This document shows, one piece after another, positions 23,701 through 35,282 of a stretch of 64,000 nucleotides of DNA (its first letter is position 1; each line of letters starts with the position of its first letter). The DNA lies in assembly GCA_015143295.1 (NCBI GenBank), contig CM026568.1:32496441-32560440 (forward strand). Reading direction: 5' to 3'. Source of the DNA: Tetracentron sinense (taxonomy: Eukaryota > Streptophyta > Magnoliopsida > Trochodendrales > Trochodendraceae). Position numbers and translations under genes: made by a program. The notes under the pieces were generated by a model. It saw only the letters and a list, made by a program, of their open reading frames with translations. It ran no database searches and was not told the origin of the DNA.

Positions 23701-26700
23701 TTGTACACACACACAGCGAGAGAGGGGTCAGGACCACCCATAACAATGCCTTAATCCCATAGTAGATAGTACAATGCTATTCGGCAAATTTTCACTTAAA
23801 CCATGAAATGTAAGACTAAAACAATTAAAGAGGCTTTTACAACCTTGAATATATGAGTGATACACCAAACAGCTTCATGCAAGGAAAACCTACCTGATGC
23901 TGTGCTCTTGTAATGCTGCAAGAGCAAGAGGTGGCATGGGCATCTCTAAATCCTTTGATGCAGAACTTGGAGAAAGTGGTGCACCTGATTTTTGTATGCC
24001 ATCGCCATAAGTTTCCCTTGAAAAGTTATTTGATAATTGAGACCTTACGGACTCTGGATGGACATATGTTGAGCTATGCATTTTCTTCAATGTTTCTTCA
24101 TTATAGCGAACTATATTAGCCTGAATAAACATTCACAAGCAGATAAATTGGATTAATTCTCTTCTGTAATAGAAGATGATAAAAGAAACAAATTTGTGAT
24201 CGATGGAGGGATCATTTCAGAAAAGGCTTTGGAAACTCAAATTCATCAGTAAACTCAGAAGGAGCTAATAACTCCTCAAGACCTCAACCACAATAGTTAA
24301 TGATGAACATGAAGCCGAGTACAGAAAGAAAAACCATTCTAGTACGGTTCTGCAGCAAAACAATTCCTACTCAACCTTGCGTAAAAAGGGAATCATTGAA
24401 GCAAACCGATGTAGCAAAGCTGTTGCATCCAGGGACACAACATATACATTCGCAAAGAAATAATCACTGAAGTACGGCTTAGTAGTTATTAGCATAGCTT
24501 TACTTAATTTAATCATGGCAAAAATAATTTTGGAAGCAAATTGATGTCACAGCAATGCGGCATCCAGAGTCAGAACTTTATACATTCTCAAATTACATAC
24601 AAGTATGAAATCCTGAAAAAGTTGATGTCATCTGCCTTTGGACCTTAAGCTAGCTAATGTCAATGCGCACCACATGTACCTTAATCACTTATCTCCATGT
24701 TGAGTTGTAATTCATTAAGACACAGCATTACATTGTAAAATTGTCTGCTTAAATAAACCCATTTAAATTAAACAATGAGGTTGCCCATTGAACATCTTTA
24801 ATAAGAAGCAAAAATAGAATTTTTTGGGTTGAGTTCGTATCTCATGTCAGCAATGAACGATTTGTATCACAACCTTGTTGTAGCACATTTTTTGCCAATT
24901 GCCAGCTCAACTACCAAAAAAAGATGCATGGAGTTTTCATATCCACTAGAAAAGGGTGCCTCTCAATAATACATATTTAAGGCATGGAAGTAAATAGCAT
25001 GTTATAAACCATTCTTCATGCGACAGAAGTTTAAAAAGCAAAAGATAAAATAAATCATAAGCAAGTCCCAAATACATGAAAAAGGATTCCTAGAAGGAGA
25101 ATTGGGAAACAAGCCACAGAAACCTGACTTCACTTGAAAGTTTCAACTAGGAAAGGGTCGTATTTGCACTATCCATGGAAGAAAAATATATTCAACATTT
25201 GATACAGAAAGAGCATTAGTTGATAGTTGATACCTGTGTCCAACAATGTTATAAACTCATATATCGATAAACAAAACACTTAAGAAAAATCAAAAGGGAA
25301 AATCAATTAACGAGCTATGCTGGCAGGCAACTAAGGAGCTATACTAGCTGCACACACACGCCATGCAGAAAAAAACACATGCGCTTGCACACTCACACAC
25401 ACATGCGTGTATGCACACAATATATAGAGAATGCCTTAGTGAGGTAGACAGCATCTTGATGCTAGAGAACGCGTTTGTTTACACGGTGCACATGCGCTTG
25501 CCATATAGCTAATTAGTTGCCCGCCACACACGCATATACACAAACATACACACACACATGAGATAGAGAGAGTACCTTTGTGAAGTAAACAGCATCCTGA
25601 AGCTGATGTAAGGTACCACTCATTCGATCACCTTGCACCAGTATGTCTTCGACAATATCGGATGAGATCTGCAACAACATATTGGTTTTGTTCTCTTCTA
25701 GAGATGAATATAAACACAGGTAAAGGATCTAAAGTTGAGAAGTAAAACATAAGCAATTAAACCTCACAAACCTCGCTTCTCTTCATATGAACAGATAAAA
25801 TTTTACTCAAAGTCCTGATGCTAGAAAGAGGACCACGTATCTGCGAGCAATTATTGAAATGAAAAGAAAAAATCAAAGAACATGAGAGTTTGTCATAAGT
25901 GCAATTCAACATCCAGACTACATCACCAGAAAGACATCTTACTTGCTCAACCAAATTACTCATTCTGACATTATTTTGCCAAGATGATTGCTGGAGTAAC
26001 ATTGCTTTCTGTGAAGGAGTATAAACAAGTTAATAAGAATCTGAGATGATCAAAGACCATGGAGAAAGAAGAAAGAATGTCTATGTAGCTTCTAATTGAT
26101 TGGAGTTAGAAACAAATCCTGCATGACAAACGTGGATTAAAAAAAGTCAACGTACAAGGTAATAGGTAATACCGAAGTGTGAGAATTGGACCCAGAGAAA
26201 ACAATTAAAGATGACTATCACCCGAGTAATTGTTAATGATTATACAACTATTTCTTCTGAAATTGTTGATGCAAAAGGATCACCCACAAGTCAAATTAAA
26301 TATACCATTTTGGGTTTTTGGCAGGGTATAAATTATTATAGAAGGTTCACCCACAAGCAAAAAGTAACTACACAAAGTTTGTTTTTAAAAAATCGAATTT
26401 ATCTTTTCATTATAGAAGGTTCCAATGATTGTTCTTCTGAAAAGTTCCACCAATCTATATTTAAAGAAAAAAAGATGTATTTAAGCTACCTGATCCATAA
26501 CATATGCCATTGCCAAAGAACGGGATATAAGAACAGCATTTGATCTCTGTTCCTCTGTAAACTTTTGGTATGTTGGCAATATGTCCTCCTTGAGAGTTTG
26601 AATTTCCCACTTTTTCTTATCAAAACATGGAGGCAAAGCATGAGATTCATCTTGGGGTGGGCAGGGTGGTAAATCCTGTGCATCCCTTTTATCATCCCCG

Positions 26701-27870
26701 CATGCTTCCAACTCCATCATTGGAAGCTCAGCAACCAAAAAACCTACAACAAACGGATGTTTCACCATGGGGAAAACAACAGCTCTGCACTCGGGTATAA
26801 TTTCCGCCTACAATTCAAATCAACATTATGGATTTAATAAGAATGACCAGAAATATCCAAAAGAGTAACCGTTCAAGTTGTACATACAACACTGATAATA
26901 AAGTAACATACTTGCTGATTCAAAAGGGAAGCTTCTGCTACACGTAAGCCCGTCGGAATACTAAAATTACCAATTAAGATCACAATGTCTGATGCATTTA
27001 CTCCAGGATAAAGGGTAACTCGCCGCAGCTCTAACCGATCCATAACATAACTACCAGCTGGTCTTACATACACCTGCAGAAACAGCTAAACGTAAACTCT
27101 CCCTCTGTAAAACTGCAAGCTAAAACAGGTGGGGCTTTAAGTAAAACTATTTCAACAAAGCTTATGAATCTCCAATAGTAGACGCATAGCTTCAAAATGG
27201 GAATGGGAAACGCCTATTCTATTACATAATTCCGCTAAAGCCTATTATAAATCCCCAACAACGAAAACTTCTGAAGAATTCTGGAAACCATAATCGCCAC
27301 TCGAGCCTTAGTAGTTGTGTATCGAGCTAAACTATCAGAATTTCAAAACTAAATTCCCTAAAACTCAAAATTCAAAATACAAAATTACGAGCTCACATAC
27401 AAACTGACCGATAACACGGCGTCGGGATCGATAATTCTCTGAAACAGGTCTAACTGCTCAAGACAGAGTCTCTGGAAATCTGGACTTGGCAAGACTAACC
27501 CATTCTTTCCGTCCTTTTCAATCCTCTGCACGAATTCAACAGGAGAGTTGGAAGCCCTACGTATGGCCGACGCGACAGCAGAAGCTGAAGGAACCAAATC
27601 TCCTTCTTCATTCAGACCAGTGTGGCTGACGTGATGAAGGGTTTCATGGCTAGGATTAGGGTTAGGGTTTTGAAGGCATCGATTCTCTTCAGATGTGCCG
27701 TTTGCAACCGAGGACGAAGCGTTGGTTAGGACAGTTGGTCTTTGCGCGAAAGCGTTTCCTCTGCAGGAATTCTGGATTTTGATATTAGGGCAAAAAATGA
27801 GAGTGTTGTTATTGTTAGGATTAGGGTTACAAAGAGGGATTTTGGGGGTAGTTGCAGAGAGCAGCAGCAT
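20703..27870 (-). CDS. CSK: Chloroplast sensor kinase
   Basis: Nine exons, 638 aa: 27870-27409, 27073-26912, 26807-26490, 26008-25943, 25840-25772, 25668-25576, 24120-23894, 21993-21720, 20948-20703. All introns are GT-AG; the total is 1917 nt. CSK descends from a cyanobacterial histidine kinase (Hik2) and couples plastoquinone redox state to chloroplast transcription. The first ~75 residues are Ser/Asn/Pro-rich and serve as the likely transit peptide. A GAF-type sensor region follows (about 125-320; YVRPAGSYVMDRLELRRV, MVKHPFVVGFLVAELP). Then come the dimerisation helices (VEQIRGPLSSIRTLSKIL) and the ATP-binding part (ALRQALSNLIEGALLRTHVG, VVIDDDGPDM, GAGGTRVELWLP). The phospho-accepting His of the H-box is replaced by Glu335, as reported for green-plant CSKs. 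An unrelated ATG is absent upstream, so MLLLSA is the start. Intron 7 is about 1.9 kb. Confidence 0.97.
23506..23715. repeat. ~115-bp tandem duplication in CSK intron 7
   Basis: 'cctaattaataatcagctta' at about 23502 recurs as 'cctaattaataatcagcaga' at about 23619. Both are followed by 'acccaggtgggcc', 'ggaggtaa' and 'aagattttgt'. Confidence 0.85.
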
Positions 27871-27879
27871 CTTCAAGAC

Positions 27880-28039
27880 TGCAATTGCAATTGAAAGGAG
27901 TGGATGGTGTATTTGCTGCTAGAGAATGATGGCTACACGTACGCCCCTGTGGCCTGCACCTGTGGTCCTGCACATCCGGCGATTCGGGCCCTACATTCTA
28001 AGAACCAGTATGATGTAATGATCCCTGCCGTCCGATCTA

Positions 28040-28075
<36 letters not shown>

Positions 28076-28430
28076 TGCCGTCCTGATCATGACCTTTTCC
28101 TGATTGTTTTTGGCGGTTGAGTAGTGGCGATAAATAGTTAGGAGCTTAGGATCGTCTGTGTGTGTGAGTGTAGTGTTCGTGAGTTGGTGTGTGTGTGTCT
28201 AGTATATCATCAAAAGGAAAGAAAAATAGTTAGCCTTGTGGCTTGGGGCGTGTGGGGGGTGTGTGTGAGTGCGTTTTGTGTGTGTCTTCCTCACACGGGT
28301 CCACCAACTGCCCTCCCTCTCTATCTATCCAAGGGATTAAAACAACAACCAAAAAAAAAAAAAAAAGAGGAGAGCTTTGGGTATGGACACAAGCAGGCCG
28401 GTTCCCTTGTGGACCCGCAAATGAAGGTAA
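27880..28430. promoter_or_regulatory. CSK 5' flank with TA and TG microsatellites
   Basis: Sequence between the CSK start codon and the Harbinger element. It holds a (TA)n run at about 28043-28071, GT-rich stretches at about 28158-28195 and 28250-28282, and a poly-A at about 28351-28366. No core promoter element can be assigned with confidence. Confidence 0.4.
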
Positions 28431-28769
28431 CAAATGTATTATTTGCTACCCTATTTACATATTTGCTACCTCCATTTATACTTTTTAAAAAACTTCACTC
28501 CAAAAGATGGTAGCCAATAGAGGTAATAAATGTTATTTTATCATTTTTTTATCTTTTACCTATTATGACCGTGTATTACTGTTTATGACCATTAATTGTC
28601 GTTTATGACCGTTTATTACTGTTTATGACCGTTTGTAACCGTTGGTAACCATTGCAATTCAAATTTGAATTTTTGACTCTTTTCTTTATAAATGCAACAA
28701 CTTCATCAATCATTCTCACAATTATTTCTCATTTTCACCATCTTTTCAACTCCATAATCTCTATTTCTG

Positions 28770-30020
28770 ATGAATCTACTTCTCTCCGACTCTGACTCCG
28801 ACCCTGCTCTCGACTATAAATTGGAGATTTTAATCGTAGTTGCTCTACAACAAGAAGAATTTAATACAGAGAAAAGAACGAGACCACGTCGCGGTTCCAT
28901 TCAAGGTCACTCAACTATTCAGCGTGATCAAGTTCAGGGTCACAAAAGACTCTACAACGACTATTTTGCTGAAAACCCTGTGTATTCTTCTATTCAATTT
29001 CGAATGAGCCGTCATCTTTTTCATCGAATACAGTCTGCAATGAAGGCTTATGACCCGTACTTTGTCCTAAAAAGAAATGCAGCTGGAGTCATTGGTTTAT
29101 CATCTCTTCAAAAAGTCATTGTTACAATGAGGATGCTTGCGTATGGAGTAGCGGCAGATGCTGTGGACGACTATGTGAGGATCGGTGAAAGTACCTCAAT
29201 CGAAAGTCTAAGAAGATTTGTTAGGGCAGTGGTTGAGGTTTTTGGCGAGGAGTACTTAAGATCACCAAACAACGATGATATTTCTAGACTACTAGCTCAA
29301 GGTGAGGCTTGTGGGTTTTCTAGGATGTTGGGGAGTATCGATTGCATGCATTGGAAGTGAAAGAATTGTACAGTTGCATGGAAGCTTAGTATGAAAGGAG
29401 AGGCCACCATGATCCATCGATTATTCTTGAAGCCGTGACTTCATATGATATTTGGATATGGCATGTTTTCTTTGGGTTACCAAGATCTCACAATGATATC
29501 AATATGTTAGAACGATCTTCTTTATTTACCAACCTCATCCAAGGAGCAGCACCTCCAGTCAATTACTCAATTAATGGTCTTGACTATACAATGGGGTATT
29601 ATCTTGCCGATGACATATATCTCATGGTCAACATTCATAAAAACAATTCTATATCCACGAGAGAATAAAGATAAACATTTTACTGCAGTTCAAGAGTCGG
29701 TAAGGAAGGACGTCGAGCGAGCATTTGGAGTGCTCCAAGCGCGATTTGCAATTGTTCGTGGACCTTCTCGTTTTTAGAATCTTCCAACGCTTAGCGATAT
29801 CATGAAGGCGTGCATTATAATGCACAACATGATACTTGAAGATGAACACGATGTTTACATGCCCGATCTCAATTACAATGTAATTTATGAAAATACTACA
29901 GTGTCGCACGAGGGTACGGTAGAACTATCACAAATCTTTCAAAATCACCGTTGCATTCGAGATGGAGGAATACATTCTCAACTCCAAGAAGCTCTTGTTG
30001 AGCACTTGTGGCAATTTTAG
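28770..30020 (+). pseudogene. PIF/Harbinger DDE transposase (ALP1/HARBI1-like)
   Basis: The first frame, 28770-29360, carries RPRRGSIQGHSTIQRD, RMSRHLFHRIQSAMKAYDPY and LQKVIVTMRMLAYGVAADAV, and ends in GSIDCMHWK followed by a stop where intact members continue WKNCPVAW. Homology goes on after the stop (KNCTVAWKLSMKGE). A second frame from 29435 holds IWIWHVFFGLPRSHNDINML and MGYYLADDIY. A third, from about 29660, holds ESVRKDVERAFGVLQARFAI and ACIIMHNMILEDEHD. The last two blocks require frame changes. The DDE residues are visible as the Asp in SIDC, the Asp in NDIN and the Glu in DVERAF. Pfam Plant_tran / DDE_Tnp_4 type. No introns. Confidence 0.9.
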
Positions 30021-30083
30021 GGGGGCACTATGAATGCTTAAATACAATAATGATAGAAAATAATGAAAAGACACAACTAATTT

Positions 30084-31064
30084 TCAAACACCGCCCAAAC
30101 CTCTCTGAAGAATTTGCATCCTAAGGCATCTATAACATTCTTGGGCATCAGGAGTCATTCCACTCGTATCCATCGTCATTATTCTCTCATCTTCAGCTAT
30201 TTGCTTTTGTTGTTGTTTATCTACTTTTAGGTGTAGCTGCATTTCGGCCAGCTCCAATTTTTTTGCATCGGTATGTCATTTGTCTTCAATTGCCTGTGAG
30301 TATGTTGCATCAGATTTCTTTCTTGCTTCTATCATTTCTTTTAAAAGATCCACAACAATAGGCCTTTCTTTGATATTTTTTCACGATCTCGCATCTTTTG
30401 CTTCTCAGCACTCCTGCCTAGTGGCCTTTGCATAAAATCAGTGTTTGGGACGTTGTCATCCCCAATATTTATGAGACTATCTGGAGTAGAAGGTAATGAC
30501 ATGTTGGAAAAGGATTTTGCAGCCTTACCTTTAAATGATGATTTGTGCTTGCTAATGTCATCCATCCACTTCGGCTGGAGTTTTAACAGATTCTAACAAT
30601 GGTCAAATATGATTTTTTTTCCAACCGTTTGTTCGTATAGTGGTTTTGCATCTGCAATCTGAAAAATACAAATCTTAATTAAATACATTCAAAACAACAA
30701 TAATCAATAATAGTATTTACATTTATAATAAATAGATTTACCTTGTCTTGTTCGTTCTTTCCACTTTGGCGCATATTTTCAATTTGAGCAAGACAACCAC
30801 AAAATTTGTGGGTTGGATGTTGAAGAGTCAACCATCGTTGTTGTAGGACTTTTCATCCCGATTGCTCTCAATTTTCTTGTAGTAGTGAAAATACTCTTAC
30901 ACTCGCCCCCAGAAATTATTTTTACTTTCATCATTTCCGTGCATTCCATCCGTACTGATGTTGAGTCATGTCGTTACAAGAAGAATGTCTTCTTGTACGT
31001 TGAAACTGACACCTCGTTTTTTTTTGCACTCTCAGACAGGGCGAGAGGAAAATTGAGAATCCAT
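30084..31064 (-). pseudogene. Harbinger ORF1: Myb/SANT-like, NAM-associated protein
   Basis: The start on the minus strand reads MDSQFSSRP. Then, with a stop and frameshifts, come RGVSFNVQEDILLV, FWGRV, EYFHYYKKIESNRDEKS, and a conserved segment MDDISKHKSSFKGKAAKSFS / RPLGRSAEKQK (30565-30341). The C-terminal helix ELAEMQLHLKVDKQQQKQIA ends GLGGV-stop at 30084. This matches the DNA-binding accessory protein that PIF/Harbinger elements encode beside the transposase. Confidence 0.8.
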
Positions 31065-31490
31065 GTCGAAATAAATTTTTAGAAAAAAATATGAAATCAA
31101 CAAAGGAAATAAGTGAAACAACTATGGCTGGCCTTAGTTTTTTTATAGCCATTGACACTCAAGGAGAAGTAGTCGTTGGCATAGTGCAAGGAAAACAAAA
31201 TAGCCATTGGCCCATTCTCCACTTAAAATTCAAACAAAAGAGCTGTTGGAAAGAGCGGTTGAACAAAGGAAACCGTTTGGATAAATTTTTTGTGGGCCCT
31301 ACTTAATATTATAATGAGAAAATAAAATTTGCCGTGTGGCTTCCGAGGTAGCAAAGATGCCGTATGGCTTTGGAGGTAGCAAACTTGCTTCTCAACTTGC
31401 CGTGTCTATTGGAGCATGAATTTGGTTACATGGCACAACAAACCAAATTTGCTACCTGGTTTGCTGTGTCTCTTGGAGATGCTCTAAGTG

Positions 31491-32175
31491 CCTCTAAGTT
31501 TACGACATTATTTGGATTATACGGTAGCAGACAGGTAAACCTAGAAATTACTTTGAAAGCAACTATGAATGAGAAAAACGACAAGCAAACAAGTGAATCA
31601 CATAGGTTCTTATAAAGCAGCTCAACTCCCTCTTTTAGTATAGGTTATTGATAGAGTTTGTGGTAGTGGTATTTTATTTTAATTTTTTTTTAAAAAGGTA
31701 AGGTGGTTGCAAATGAACCTAAATCCTACTCCAAGTTTATTTTTTGGGTCTCATATAAGGATTTTTTAAATTTTACATGAACCTTAGAGGTTAATGCTGA
31801 CATGTCATCCTGGGAGAGTGTTTAGGGTGAGGATCACATTAATCGCTCCAACACGTCAGCATTACCCTTGCATGGTTCATCCATCCCTTAGGTTTTAGAA
31901 AAGATCATATCGCATTCAAAAAAGTAAGTTAGGATTAGGATTTAGGCCCTTTTGCAATCAGTCTCTTACAGCGATGAGCGAACCCTTATTAGGGGGAATT
32001 TGCTTGCCGGAGAATCTGCCTATCATTCACCTTTCTAAAATTGAGAAATCAAATTTACCAAACCCCCTCAAAATCGAACAATTTAGAATTGAACTTTATT
32101 GCAATGCGACTATACTCTAATCATTAGTAAATCTTGCCCTCAAAGTTAATTAATATTATGCCCTTATTAATACAT
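31491..32175. other. Unassigned intergenic DNA
   Basis: AT-rich; no open frame with a recognisable domain and no clear inverted repeat. Confidence 0.4.
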
Positions 32176-32369
32176 TTAGGATGTGTTCGTTTGGCGAGAA
32201 AGTGGGGGAATGAAAAAGAAAAGTGTGTTTTCTTGCACTTTTCTTGTATTTGGTTTACAAGAAACACACTTTAATTTTCTTGCATTTTCTCAATAATGAC
32301 AACTTTTCTCTCAAAAACTTCATCCATCATTAGATAGTTATTTTACGAGAAAATTTAAGTTTTTTTTTG

Positions 32370-33053
32370 GGTGATGTTACCCGCACCCTAACATTTGATG
32401 AAGAAACACCGCAAGTGAAAAAAAAGGTATCTAAGGAACATTATGACAATAATACTCTTTTTTACCTTCTTCTTCCTCTCGTTTCTTCCTATCAAACCGT
32501 AGCAATCAGGCCCCTTTAAGAATAGCAACCAGTATCCCATCTCCTTTGGGATGGTCAATAAGATATTGGGATGATTCTGTAGCCATTAATGGTAGTAGTG
32601 CAATGGTGCAGGCAGCATAGTTCAGAAGCACACAACGGCTTCATTGGATGTGGGAGAGACCATGGCTGATATAGTTCGTTTGTGGAAGATGTTCTGAAAG
32701 TTCTTTCTGTATAATCTGGATCTCTTCATGCTACCTGACTGCTCAACCATTGTTGCATTTCGCTCCTAATCTTGCCAAACATACGAAGCATTGGATCATC
32801 TTTCCTAACAACATCATAATCTTCCTTAGGGGAAAGCTTTTTCCAAGGCAATTGTCTCACTAAATATAGATTCCTTGGTAGATGCTGAAAGGGGGTTGCC
32901 ATAGTTTGGTTGGAGAAAACGAAGAAAACGAGGAGGAAGAAGAAGATAGCAAAGGGTATTATTGTCATTCTATTCCTTAATTAGCATCTTTTTCACTTAT
33001 GGTGTTACTTATGGTGTTTCTTCATCAAATGTTGGGGTGCGGGTAGCTCCACC
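32370..33053. mobile_element. 684 bp TIR element carrying an 80-codon ORF
   Basis: Inverted ends of about 40 bp: GGTGATGTTACCCGCACCCT and, reversed from the right, GGTGGAGCTACCCGCACCCC. Both continue 'aacatttgatgaagaaacac'. The target duplication is masked by poly-T on both sides. There is no transposase; the interior is occupied by the ORF at 32968-32726. The ends resemble in layout those of 4804-6050. Confidence 0.8.
32726..32968 (-). CDS. Small ORF inside a TIR element, possibly a captured gene fragment
   Basis: 80 aa from an ATG. Residues 5-18 are strongly hydrophobic (PFAIFFFLLVFFVF), as in a signal peptide or anchor. The mature part is charged (PRNLYLVRQLPWKKLSPKED, DPMLRMFGKIRSEMQQWLSS). 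Codon content outside the hydrophobic stretch is less AT-rich than the element around it. I do not recognise the family. The arrangement, host-like coding sequence between TIRs without a transposase, is that of Pack-type elements. It may equally be a non-expressed chance frame. Confidence 0.35.
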   Translation of the reverse strand: MTIIPFAIFFFLLVFFVFSNQTMATPFQHLPRNLYLVRQLPWKKLSPKEDYDVVRKDDPMLRMFGKIRSEMQQWLSSQVA

Positions 33054-33124
33054 TTTTTTTAAAAAATATTTTATTTTATTTTACTTTCTTTCACCTACTA
33101 TCTCACCAAATGAACGCACCCTTA

Positions 33125-35282
33125 GAGGTATATCGAAATGTGTGTTAGACAAAACAAATCAATCCAAATGAAGGGTCCTAACATATCCTACCGGTCTAAC
33201 TGATGGTCAAGGTGGAAAATATAATGCTAGAAGCCTACTTTTAGCATAGTATGCTTTTAAGTTTGAGATCCCACCAATTACTTACTCCATACTCTACTCT
33301 ATGAAAGACATTCACACCCTTCAGAATATGTTTGGACGGAAATTATAAGCGTGACCCCCTTAGCTGGCTTTAAATAAAGTCAATACAACCCATTAACCCT
33401 GATTCAACTCTTATAAGGATTCCTTCACAATTTCTCAAAGTTTCTTAATCAACCTAAACTATAATTCAATTTCTATCTCAAATATATGTTAAAACAAGAA
33501 ACTTTCCTCAAGCCTCTACTTTTCTACACAAGTGTGATTATTAAAGTACACTCAATAACATTCCATACATATGAAATTGTGGAATTAGACCCATGCTTTT
33601 AATAAAAAATTTGGGTGTTAACAATATAATTTTTCAATAATAATAAAATATATTTTGTAAATAAGCATTTAAATGAAAATCAATTTTACGAGGAACACCA
33701 ATGCAAGCTTGAGAATTTTCATACATCTTTTTTGAGTTTGTTTGAACTTTCTTAAGATTACACATTTGCAACATATGATATTTTATCTGCAATTTTATCT
33801 TGTACCTTTTCTGAAATAATACAAACTCCTTTCAAAAATTTAGGTGCATAAAACTATTATCATTATGATCCTTCGTCATTTCAAAAGAAGCTCATACTAT
33901 AAGAGAGAATCGAGACAGTTCTCAAATTTAGAAAAATTGAAAAGGTGGTGATCAACAAGCGTGCATTATAAAACTCGTTGATCAATTAAATGATGCATAT
34001 ATTATGTGATGATCTCACACATTATTCCTATAAATGATATCACCCTGTTGATGATGATAACATAAATTGTTAAACAACGATTGTTCATGCAGGGAGGTAT
34101 TATAGTGAATTGCCAAAAATTTCACTCATAACTTAGGTCTTTTGTATAATATATAGTCTAAGACTATGTATTGACTTTCTTTTTTTAGGGGGAAGTAATT
34201 ATGTATTGACTCTTCAACAACAACAACATTTTGATCATCATAATAACAAATTAAGGTACATCAATAATACCATAGTAAATCGAATATGCATTCATAAAAT
34301 AAAAGGGCCATGTTCTAGTCACATAATAAAAGCCACCTTCCACGGCTAATCTCATGCTTACTTATTAGATTCCATCAACAATTATCTCTACTAATTTTCG
34401 TGTCATAGTTGGAGTAATGATGATCAAGATTTAGGTTATTAACTTATTTACACATTGTCAATTGCTTGACACGTGTCATTTCACATGCAATCTCATTGTT
34501 CCACATCACTTAACAGTCGTATCCACCTCATTACACCCCGGAGCTCTATCATGTTGTACAAACTAGGATCAAATAGAGTGCAACAAAATGTATAGTTCTT
34601 AGAACCTTGCGTCATATTCTTAGGCATTCCTTACTTTCAACTAAAAGTCAATACTTATCATTGCTTTTAGTAAAAAAAATCAACACCTAACCATACTTTA
34701 AGGATGGTTTTTGGCTGAAAATGGGGAATGATTGAGAGTAGGACTAGCAGGCCTCTAGTTCTAATATAGAGTCAGAGCTCCAACAAGATGGATAAGGACC
34801 ATCAGAAGCAAATTAATTTTGAAAAATCTTTTAGAAGGTAGCCTTGGTCAAAAAATGAGGAGGGTATTTACTCATTACTCTTTAGAAATGTCAAAATAAA
34901 AAAAATAAAAAACTAAATATAAAAGATGTAGGGGTTATTCGGGAATTAAAAAAAAAAAAATAGGAGTTATTCGTGAATGTGAAAAACAAAAGTGGGATAT
35001 GTAAATTTGTTTTCCGGTTGGAGGGCCTGAGGACGTTTTTTTTTTATAAAAGATAGAAATTTTATTACTCGAAAGAAATCATAGATTTTTACACAAACTG
35101 AATAGCAACACCAGTAAGCCTTATAACAAGTAGAGCTCTTCTTGAAACAGCCACTGTTCCGATTGATTAATCTGCTGTACACGGTGCATGAGAAAAAACC
35201 TTTTTCGTTGCTTCAATGGTCGAAACGAATCCCTAAATATCAGAATCGAGCTCCGATTGTGTAGAAGTCTTCGTGAGGAAGG
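33125..35282. other. Intergenic region upstream of SGF29
   Basis: About 2.1 kb of AT-rich DNA with no recognisable gene. Near 35036-35170 the minus strand reads like the 3' end of a transcript with an A-rich tail (poly-T at 35037-35045 on +), so a retroposed piece may sit immediately 5' of SGF29. The SGF29 promoter and 5'UTR must lie within the last few hundred bases. Confidence 0.4.

Larger units (their letters stand above)
28420..31490 (+). mobile_element. PIF/Harbinger transposon remnant carrying both genes
   Basis: A transposase pseudogene on + and a Myb/NAM-like partner pseudogene on - lie tail to tail, the usual two-gene content of plant PIF/Harbinger elements. The flanks repeat 'ttgctacct'-type motifs (about 28450-28482 and, reversed, 31345-31462), hinting at inverted termini. 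Exact ends and a 3-bp target duplication were not resolved. The leader at 28563-28650 repeats 'tttatgaccgtttattactg'. Both genes carry stops and frameshifts, so the copy is non-autonomous now. Confidence 0.8.
32176..33124. mobile_element. Tourist-like MITE with a second element nested in it
   Basis: The left end is GGATGTGTTCGTTTGGCGAG and the reversed right end is GGGTGCGTTCATTTGGTGAG. Both are preceded or followed by TTA, the target duplication preferred by PIF/Harbinger (32176-32178 and 33122-33124). The element is 32179-33121 and encloses the TIR element at 32370-33053. Confidence 0.75.

Noticed and set aside
28160-28513. 117-codon plus-strand frame with Cys/Val repeats
   Set aside because: It comes from the GT-rich low-complexity sequence between CSK and the Harbinger element.
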